Positions 56,708 through 64,000 of a stretch of 64,000 nucleotides of DNA are shown here, piece after piece (the stretch's first letter is position 1; every line of letters begins with the position of its first letter). The stretch covers positions 20,913,931 to 20,977,930 of the forward strand of contig JAAALK010000286.1 of the NCBI GenBank assembly GCA_019279435.1, written 5' to 3'. This DNA is from Zizania palustris (Eukaryota > Streptophyta > Magnoliopsida > Poales > Poaceae). The notes below the pieces were generated by a model. That model was not told the origin of the DNA, ran no database searches, and saw nothing but the letters and a program-made list of their open reading frames with translations. A program made the translations under genes and the position numbers.

Positions 56708-57202
56708 TGTTGGCGTAAAAGATTACGCTAACAGGTTTCTGTAGAAAAGAAACTAACAAACGAAGTGTTTGCGAAGCAAACTGTTCTAAGTCTCCGAAAG
56801 GATAATAACATAGAATAGTTCGAAAGTGTGTATTGATTCACTTGTAATCGGTCCCTATTACAGGATGAAATGGGGGGTATTTATAGGCCTGAACATTAAG
56901 GAAAAGACCTATTTACCCCTTTATTACAACCGACATTAAGGAAACTATTTGGTTTCCTTAATAGGGCTAAAATGGTAAAAGACTAATCTAATAGGATAGA
57001 AAATAAGTCTTCCATCTTAGCTGGCAGAAAAGATCCTGAAGGGCTTTGGTTCGAAGACATACTTCGAACCAATGCCTGCCTTCGGGCTTCGATCCAGGTT
57101 CCAAGCACCTTCGAAGATGGCCTTCGGACAATCTTCGAACTGGTTGGCTGTCTTCATGCTGCTTTGGCAATAACCCCGAAGATGAGATATTTTCCCCCAA
57201 CA
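56708..57202 (-). repeat. Tat 5' LTR (495 bp)
   Basis: Pair of 45526-46020. TATA box on the minus strand at 56878-56885, about 320 bp into the LTR. The last 26 bases before the primer-binding site form an 11 bp inverted repeat with one mismatch. Confidence 0.93.
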
Positions 57203-57895
57203 ATCTGGGAGATCAAGGTATCATCTATCATTGAGAGCACATCTTATGATACCTTGACCATTTCTGAGTTGTTTAGCAAGCTGAAAGCTACCGAGGTTGA
57301 TATCCAGTTGAGATCAAATCTCACTGGCTCTGGATCAAAGTCTCTGGCCCTTGCTACACCTTCTGTTGATCCCTCTTCTGTGAGCTGTGCTGGGTTCTCC
57401 TTGATGTCTATCACTGAGGACCAGCTTGAGTCTTTGAGAGATGATGATTTGTGTCTTTTTAACAACCGGGTGTGTCGTGTTTGTGACAAAAGGATGTTCA
57501 AAAGACATGGCATGAAATCCGGGTGCTTTGAGTGTGGTGACCCAGGACACTTCATCGCCGACTGCCCCAAGTGCAATGGCCACAAGAAGAGCACCGGTGG
57601 TGGCTTCCATGACTACAGAAGCACGACAGCTCCTCCTTCAACAAGGGCAAGCCAACGACCAGATTCGTCAGAAAGGCCCTGAAGGACTACCGGCGTGAGA
57701 ACAAGAAGCGCGACAAGGCATTCTTCGCCGAGATGGAGAAGATCTACTCCAAGCGGTCCACGTCTTCTTCCTCTTCATCTAGCTCAAGCGATGAAGAGAT
57801 CGTCATCAGGAAGGGGAAGGACAAGGACAGTCCGGTGGGTCTTTACTTCATGGCCTTCGAGGACAGACCGAAGAGCTGCTCACATCAGCGTCGAA
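57203..57895 (+). pseudogene. gag: Sirevirus gag C-terminal part, copy B
   Basis: Continues the gag interrupted at 45525. The first CCHC knuckle (CFECGDPGHFIADC) is at about 57520-57565. After it, the same one-base deletion as in copy A (near 57612) shifts the frame and ends it at 57680-57682. From 57683 the original frame is recognisable to about 57890, where the sequence switches to inverted Sirevirus DNA. Confidence 0.85.
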
Positions 57896-59196
57896 GACTC
57901 ATGGCATGATCAGTGCAACAGATGATATCTAAAGAAAGTCATTAGCACACATTTTTCAATTTTTGCAAACAAAAGAATCACCACATTTTCCAGTCGACAA
58001 GTAAGGTAAAGCATGAGATGCAGAAGCTAACTGATAACTACAAAGATAAGCATTGTCCAAAACAAAGTGCTTCAGCAAACTTGTTGTCTTTTTAATTTTC
58101 AGGCTTTTTCTTTTTCCTTTTTCATTTGTGCCGGGGGTTATTTGCATGTCAAACCTTATGCTGACCGACCAAGTCAAGCCTAGGCCAGAACTGGACCATC
58201 AGAAGCTTAATACATTGGTCTTGGCATACACTACATTGTCCTAGTTCATACCAAAGTGCTATGGTAAGCAGTCTAGAACAATGCAATGCGACAAAGCAAA
58301 CCCACCTGGATCTTTTCAAATTATGCATAAAAGGCATGGAATTTTCATTTTTCATCATTTTTATAGCAGATTTCCATGTTTAAAGCATAAAGATGTCCAT
58401 GTTGCATATTTGCATCTAAGTAAAGAAACTAGCTACAAGGCATGTAACAGATAGCAAAAGCATTCAGCCTACACATGCTAGTTACCAGAAGCAATGGTGA
58501 TCATTTTTCAATTTTAAAGCATAAAAGCCATGCATATGACAGATATCAGACATATCATGTGAACTGAAGCAAAGCATGATCATCGACAAGTAATCAAAAG
58601 TATGTACCAGCTAGAATAAGTAACGCATTTCAATCATATAACAGAAGCAAGCTCAAAGTGCGATATGTGAGTATGTATGATATGAACACACACAAAAAGA
58701 CTCAAGAAAAAAGGTAAAAAAGTATACAACACACACAAATTATCCTAAAAAGGATACACAACACCCAAATCCCCTCGTAAACGCTCAAAGGTAGACTGAT
58801 CTAGGGGTTTGGTGAAAATGTCAGCCAACTTATGATGAGTATCAACATGAACAAGGTCAATGACACCTTTCTCATATTGATCCCTCAGAAAGTGAAAGCG
58901 CACATCAATGTGTTTGGTCTTTGAATGGAGACACGGCTTTTTCCCTACACTAATAGCACTCGTGCTGTCACAAAACAGAGGAACTCTGGTAGGAAAGAAC
59001 AACCCAAAAACTCGCAAAGTGGAAATCATCCAAACGAACTGTAAGCAGCAGCTAGCAGCAGCTACATACTCAGCCTCATTGGTCAAAAGAGCAACTCCAG
59101 ACTGCTTTCGAGAAGACCAAGAGACAAGGGAAGAACCAAGAAACTGGCAAGTACCGGAAATTGACTTGCGATCCAACCGGCACCCACCAAAGTCAG
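57896..59196 (-). mobile_element. Sirevirus 3' fragment, minus orientation
   Basis: Matches 11310-12600 (3' untranslated region and end of pol) with moderate divergence. The left limit is the inversion junction with copy B gag. The right limit is the Tat insertion at 59197. 57896-58744 has no gene. Confidence 0.85.
58745..59196 (-). pseudogene. pol: Sirevirus RNase H C-terminal fragment
   Basis: Minus-strand frame with DRKSISGTCQFLGS, AEYVAAASC and CDSTSAISVG and the complete end DIFTKPLDQSTFERLRGDLG. It reads through the site of the TGA found in the minus copies at 969 and 12361, confirming that TGA as a mutation. It is cut by the Tat LTR at 59197. Confidence 0.85.
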
Positions 59197-59690
59197 TGTT
59201 GGCGTAAAAGATTACGCTAACAGGTTTCTGAGGATTAGAAACTAGAAATGAAGTGTTTGCGAAGTGAACTGTTCTAAGCCTCCGAAAGGATAATAACTTA
59301 GAATAGTTCGAAAGTGCGTATTGAATAACTTGTATTCGGTCCCTATTACAGGGTAAAACGGGGGGTATTTATAGGCCCAAACATTAAGGAAAAGACCTAT
59401 TTACCCCTTTATTACAACCGACATAGTGGGAACTATTCGGTACCCTTAATAGGCTAAAATGGTAAAAGACTAATCTAATGAGAAAGAAGATAAGTCTTCC
59501 ATCTTAGCTGGCAGAAAAGATCTCAAAAGAGTCCATGTTCGAAGATATACTCCGAACTGAGGTCTATCTTCATGCTTCGAGCTTGACTCAGGGCATCTCC
59601 GAAGATGCATGTTGAAAACCTTCGAATCCATTACCTGCCTTTGTGTTGTTACTGCAATAATCCAGAGGATGGAATATTTTCCCCCAATAG
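59197..59690 (-). repeat. Tat 3' LTR, second element (494 bp)
   Basis: Begins TGTTGGCGTAAAAGATTACG on the plus strand and ends CCCCCAATA, so one terminus has lost the canonical CA (CAACA to CAATA). It is followed by the polypurine tract at 59691. The region up to 60132 holds only the promoter part of the antisense gene. Confidence 0.88.
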
Positions 59691-60020
59691 TAGCCCCTCG
59701 AATACGCTTCTCCGTTAAGCCTGTAATGTTAGGAGAGCAGTATACGGAAGAAAAAATAACCATGCATAGGGGTTATTAGATTTTTAATTTATCTTCGAAA
59801 TGTATGAAGATATGAAACTTCGAATCAGCTTTAAGACAATTACTTTCGAACCATCTTAGAACTAACTCAGGAAGCCCGAAAATCTTTTTAGACTTAGATG
59901 AAATAGCCGTTGGCTTCTTTATTCTAACGGAAGTTACGAACTGCGTTAGTTTCGGAAAAAAGTAAAGGGCAAGAATGCGAAACGGCATGGACAAACGGTA
60001 AAAAATGTAAAGTCTAGGCT

Positions 60021-60028
60021 ATAAATAG
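60021..60028 (+). promoter_or_regulatory. Predicted TATA box of the second Tat antisense gene
   Basis: TATAAATA 112 bp upstream of the ATG at 60133, in the same context (AGGCTATAAATA) as 46350. Confidence 0.58.
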
Positions 60029-60132
60029 AGGGCCTAAAACTTTCCTGAGTACCTTTCCACCGCTTTCTTGCAAACGAGCCATCCTTTGAGCTCTAGCCTC
60101 CATTCTTCTTCCAAAGCAACTCAGTAGTTTCA

Positions 60133-63100
60133 ATGGCGAAAACCAAAGGTTCTGGAGCACCTTCAGCCTTGGCTCGACAGCAGGCTGCTGCTGCAGCAGC
60201 GTCTGCGTCATTGGCGACGGCAGCTCCAACTCTCGCAGCAACAACCATGGCGACAGGAGGAAGAAATCCCCAAAGTGTTGATGATCAAAGCCTCTTCCCG
60301 GCATCGGCAAAATACATGGATCAATCCTTCCAGCTAGGGCCTTCATCCTGCAAAAGAGAATCACTAGCGGCCGCGGTAGAGGGCAAAATTAGCTCGGGAG
60401 TTATGATCCGCAAACCTAGGAAGGAAGTTATCCCGTCACCAAGACCCGGAGAAGTGGTCGTCTTCGAAGATTTCTTCGAAGCTGGCTTAGGTCTTCCGGC
60501 AGTGGATTTGTTGGCTGAGGTATTGGATCTGTTCCATGTCACTCTCCCCCAACTCTCTCCGAATGCAGTAGCTCATTTAGCCATCTTCGAAGGTTGTGAG
60601 GGAAGGGCAGAAATCTTCGCTGCGTTGCACAGAGCTTCGTGCCAGCCAAAGACCTTCGTAGGCCCCAGAGGTGAAAAAATGGTAGTAGCCTTCGGAAGTA
60701 TTAACTTCAGGCTTCGGGATGAATATGCTCTTAAGTTTCCTGCTAAGGCCATCAACGCAAGAGGGTATACCGACTGGATCATGAGATGGTTTTATGCCGA
60801 AGTTGGGGCGAGCAACCATCTGGGCGGACCTCTGAAAGACATCAACTTCCGAAAGGAAGCCCTTGTGCATCCCGACCAGGGTCAGCTCGAAGCTCGCCTT
60901 AGCTTGCTTCAAAAGATCAGTCATCGGTTGAGCATGCGAGACTTAGCCGAAGAATTCCTCGGGCCCCAAATTCCTCCCCTGATGGCCAACTGGCCTATCA
61001 TCTTCGAAGAGGATTCGGAAGGCGGTCTCCGAAAAATTACTTCGACTTCGAGCCCTGCAGGTAACTTCGAAAACAACATACTCCATGTATATTTAATCGA
61101 AAAATTAACTAACTTAACCCATTTTTTAGCTTCTTCAGTCCCTATAACTTCGGAGCAAATCATACGGGCTTCGGAGAATATTTTGGGTGCTCCAACTCCG
61201 ACCGAAAAAGAATGGAGAATCAAGTTGGTCGGGAGTTGGGAAAGATTTAACAGAGTATGGGGAATGCTGGAAATTGCTCCGCCCCTTTGGTGGATTGGGT
61301 GTCTTCGGAGAAACAACCCAATAAGAGGAAGGCTGAAGCTGGGACTTCGAGCTCCGCCAAGACTCCGGTCAAGAAGGTGGCTCGAAAGCCAAAGAACCCA
61401 GCACCTTCGAGCCCAAGGGCTTCAGTCTCCGATTCCTAGGAGGACGAAGATGCAGCACAAGGAACTGCACAAGTCGAAGTACCTACGAATGTGCCGGAGT
61501 CTCAAGAGAACCTTGAGCAAACAAGGACTTCGACAGTTCAAGTGGATTTACCTCAGGACGAAGTTCCTGCGGATGAAAGTGAAGTTGAAGTCACTATGGC
61601 TTCGATTCCCGATGAAACAACAAGGACTGTTCAGGAAAACGTTCCTGCAGTCGAAGTTTTGACACCCGACTCGGACGAAGATCTCGCCTTCGATCCGCCA
61701 AGCAGTCCAATGCTTACCCGCCGTCAGAATGTCGAAGGTAAACTTCGAATAACTTTTATCCTCTTTTTTTAATGCGAAATTATACAATGTATAATACCTT
61801 TGTTTTTACAGAGTCCACTTCTGTAGAAGAGGTCCGTCCGGAAGATACAATCCCTGGACCTTTGACAACTTCGGAGCCAATCCCAGGAGCCACTCAGATG
61901 GGGCCTGGAAAAGGCAAAGGAAAGATGGACTCCCTCCCTGCTGCGAGCTCCGGATCAACTCCATCTGAGTCAACAGACGAGAGCCAATCTACCGAGGGGG
62001 GCCAGTCTCCGGGGGCTCCGAAGACTACAGCCCAACACTCCGGGCCTTCGTCAAACGAAGATGACCAACAAGCTTTAAGTATGCTCCCCCTTCTAGCTCC
62101 TTTCTTAGAGCGAAGAACTGGTATTCGGAATTTGCTCGAGCCTTTGGATCGAGCTAGTCGCGCTATAGGGGAGACAAACTTGGTGGCCATTCTGAGCGAA
62201 GCGGAGAGCTCGGAGCTTAACGCTGCTATGGAACGCGCAACCTACCAGGTACGAATCATCTGTGAAATAACATCAATTTTACATACAAATAATTTCTTAC
62301 CTTGGTTTTTTCTTTTCGCAGCAAACAGTCTTGGCCCGAGCTGCGAATATATCAAATGAACGAGAAATTGCTCGCCTTCGAGAAGAAAACGGAACTCTTC
62401 AACGGAATCTCACTATCTCCGAAGGCCGAGTGGTTCACATGGACAGCATGGTGTCAACGGAGCGCAGGGCCAGACAAGGCTTGGAGGCTGCGAACAAGGA
62501 GCTCGAAGCAGAAAGAATTGTGCTTCCAGCAGAAGTTGAAAGAATGCGGGTGGAGCACGCTACTGCGGGGACCGAGCTTGTTAGGCTCCGAGAGGAAGCT
62601 AGCCAGCTTTTAAATCAAAAGAATTCCTTAACTACAGAGGCTGCTAGACTTTCCGGAGTTCTGGAAGAGCTAACTTCGGCGAAGGACGCGCTGATCGAAG
62701 ATAAGCTGAAGTCCGAGAAGGTAGCTGTGGAGGTTATGAATCAACTGCTAGGCGTTCTGGAGTACATCGGTACTACCGGGACGCTTCCTTCTGATGACAA
62801 CATTTCCCTTCTGCGCCGGTTGAAAAGGATTCAAGGAGTGGCGAAGCAGATGAAGACAGCAGGCATTCGCTACGGAGAACTCTCCGGACAAGTGGCTGCT
62901 GTTGGCCTACTTAGTTACTACGAGGATCTGGGCCGATCGATAACTCCGAGCGCAGGAGAGGGCCCAATTACCTTCGACGACGAGCAGCTTCTGACTCCTT
63001 CCGAAGGTGTGGCTGCTGCCTGGCAAGCCTTCCAAACTTCATGGAGAGCCGAAGGTTGCTCTGCAATCAAGGCCTGGATCGACGAAGGACAACGCCAGAA

Positions 63101-63661
63101 GCAAGCTCGGACCCAAGCTTTACATATGTCTTAGGATCTTTTACTATGTAAAGCTTTGTGCTTATGTACATTTATCAATGAAAATTTGTTTATCATGTTT
63201 TTAGGCTTTGCCTCATACGGAAGATATCGAAGTGTTAGACATTAACGATGAACTTCGCTCATTATGGGCTACCTTCGATATTTTAAAAGTTTAAAAGCGC
63301 CCTCGATTTTTAGTTCCTCGAGATAGCTTCGGTGTAATTACGCCCGAAGTAAGCAAAGATATACTATCTTATATAAAAGAGGAAGAAAAAGAGGTTAACT
63401 TGGAAACTTCGTATTCTGAAGACGTTGTATGGTCTGAAGACGAAGATGAAACTCAAGGTAAAAAACAGAAGCCCCGAACGACTTCGAACATGGGCCGAGC
63501 TTCAACAAGAACAGAAGGACTTTAGAGCTTCAAAGGGAGGTAGGAGAGTTAAACGTAAAGTTGTTAGAACTCCCGGTACTGGAACTAGTCGTTCCAACCC
63601 TAGCTCTAGAGATCGAAGAGGTCTTCGATTCCTTCTTGGTATAGATACCAATTTTTCATGA
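60133..63661 (+). pseudogene. Decayed antisense gene of the second Tat element, exon structure preserved
   Basis: Same five-exon plan: 60133-61060, 61130-61737, 61812-62248, 62322 to about 63110-63131, and 63205-63661, with GT-AG sites at the positions matching the gene at 46499. Lesions: a six-codon in-frame deletion in exon 1 near 60590, a one-base deletion near 61282, a stop at about 61437 (SVSDS then TAG), a stop in exon 5 near 63292 and a further shift near 63450. The end LLGIDTNFS is conserved. Exon 1 keeps the PF04195-like region with mostly synonymous differences from the other copy, so loss of function is recent relative to their split. Confidence 0.82.
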
Positions 63662-64000
63662 TGTAATCATACTTGCAGATGTAATCATATTTGCTTGAAT
63701 AATAAATGTCGATTCAAAATTGTCTCCTTATTTATTAGCCCCTCTTTGGGTGTAAGCAACTTCGAATTGTATTCAAAGATGGTTAGGCACAAAGAAAAAA
63801 CTTCGGAGTACAATTTTTTGGGGTTCGGAGCCCCTCTGCATTTTAAAGATCTTTTGAAATCTTATAAAATGTCTTCGACTATTTGTAGTCTGAAGAATGG
63901 CAACTTAGTACCTTTTGTTTTTTGAAATAAATCACTTGAGACAACTTTTAGGACACTTTAGTGTCTTAAATAATTTGTCACTTTGGACTATGTTAACAGA
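63662..64000. other. Start of the region between antisense gene and pol, second Tat element
   Basis: Matches 50227-50520 with substitutions and small deletions. The tandem repeat array seen at 50591 has not started before the window ends. No gene. Confidence 0.75.

Larger units (their letters stand above)
45526..57202 (-). mobile_element. Nearly intact Tat-lineage Gypsy retrotransposon with an antisense gene (11.7 kb)
   Basis: Minus strand: 5' LTR 56708-57202, primer-binding site 56688-56705, gag 56645-55110, pol 55052-51249, a tandem-repeat region, then on the opposite strand a five-exon gene (46499-50226), polypurine tract and 3' LTR 45526-46020. LTRs are equal in length (495 bp) and differ at one base by eye; the target duplication is perfect. 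The second, archaeal-type RNase H in pol and the antisense gene are hallmarks of Tat elements such as Grande and Retand. Confidence 0.92.
44952..57895 (+). mobile_element. Partial Sirevirus internal region (copy B), interrupted by a Tat element
   Basis: Primer-binding site, gag to 45525, Tat insertion 45526-57202, gag continuing 57203-57895, then an abrupt switch to minus-oriented Sirevirus 3' sequence over a few shared bases (AAGAC). Pol and the 3' LTR are absent. Confidence 0.88.
59197..64000 (-). mobile_element. Second minus-oriented Tat element, 3' part (continues past window)
   Basis: 3' LTR 59197-59690, then the plus-strand antisense gene and the start of the intergenic part. Gag, pol and the 5' LTR lie beyond 64000. 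It is diverged from the element at 45526, so this is an independent older insertion. The flanking bases before the LTR are GTCAG; the matching duplication would be outside the window. Confidence 0.88.

Overview
The window looks like intergenic DNA from a large plant genome, most likely a grass. I infer this from the retrotransposon lineages and their dense nesting; no host gene, tRNA or rRNA was recognised, so the species cannot be named. Essentially everything is LTR retrotransposon. Four kinds are present: (i) a Sirevirus-type (SIRE/Maximus) Copia family with LTRs of about 2.0-2.1 kb starting TGAGGAGCC and ending CCTACA; (ii) a Tekay/Del-type chromodomain Gypsy element with a 3.4 kb LTR; (iii) a Tat-lineage Gypsy family (Grande/Retand-like) with 495 bp LTRs and a multi-exon gene on the strand opposite gag-pol; (iv) the 5' end of another Gypsy-like element with an LTR of about 1.1 kb.

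Layout. 1-8818 is a minus-strand Sirevirus inserted in the 3' LTR of the Tekay element. This block plus about 1.4 kb of Tekay sequence is present twice in tandem (11,392 bp offset, about 0.1% divergence). The junction at about 10195-10201 joins Tekay integrase to a truncated Sirevirus LTR. The second unit runs on into the rest of the Tekay element (to 29455). That element sits eight codons inside the antisense gene of a third, plus-oriented Tat remnant (29456-30463). 30613-35909 is a mosaic: a Gypsy-like 5' end, Sirevirus LTR pieces in both orientations and an unassigned 0.67 kb. 33904-57895 is a plus-strand Sirevirus in LTR-internal-LTR-partial internal order. Its second gag is split by a nearly intact, young Tat element (45526-57202) with a perfect 5 bp target duplication. 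57896-59196 is a minus-strand Sirevirus 3' fragment, itself interrupted at 59197 by another Tat element that runs off the window.

Most notable content. The Tat element at 45526-57202 has gag and pol on the minus strand and, convergent to them, a plus-strand gene whose five exons join in frame to about 1140 codons. It has its own TATA box outside the LTR. The same arrangement (TATA box, start codon, splice sites) is seen in the decayed copy at 60133-63661, and the TATA box and start codon in the fragment at 29456-29577. In a 44-codon block the two long copies differ at 23 codons synonymously and only 2 non-synonymously, so the antisense protein has been under selection. Antisense ORFs are known in Tat elements such as maize Grande; the conserved exon structure and autonomous promoter are what I add here.

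Decay pattern. In the Sirevirus copies, where sister copies give the unmutated codon, most stop codons are C-to-T changes in CHG or CG context. This fits deamination of methylated cytosines in silenced transposons.
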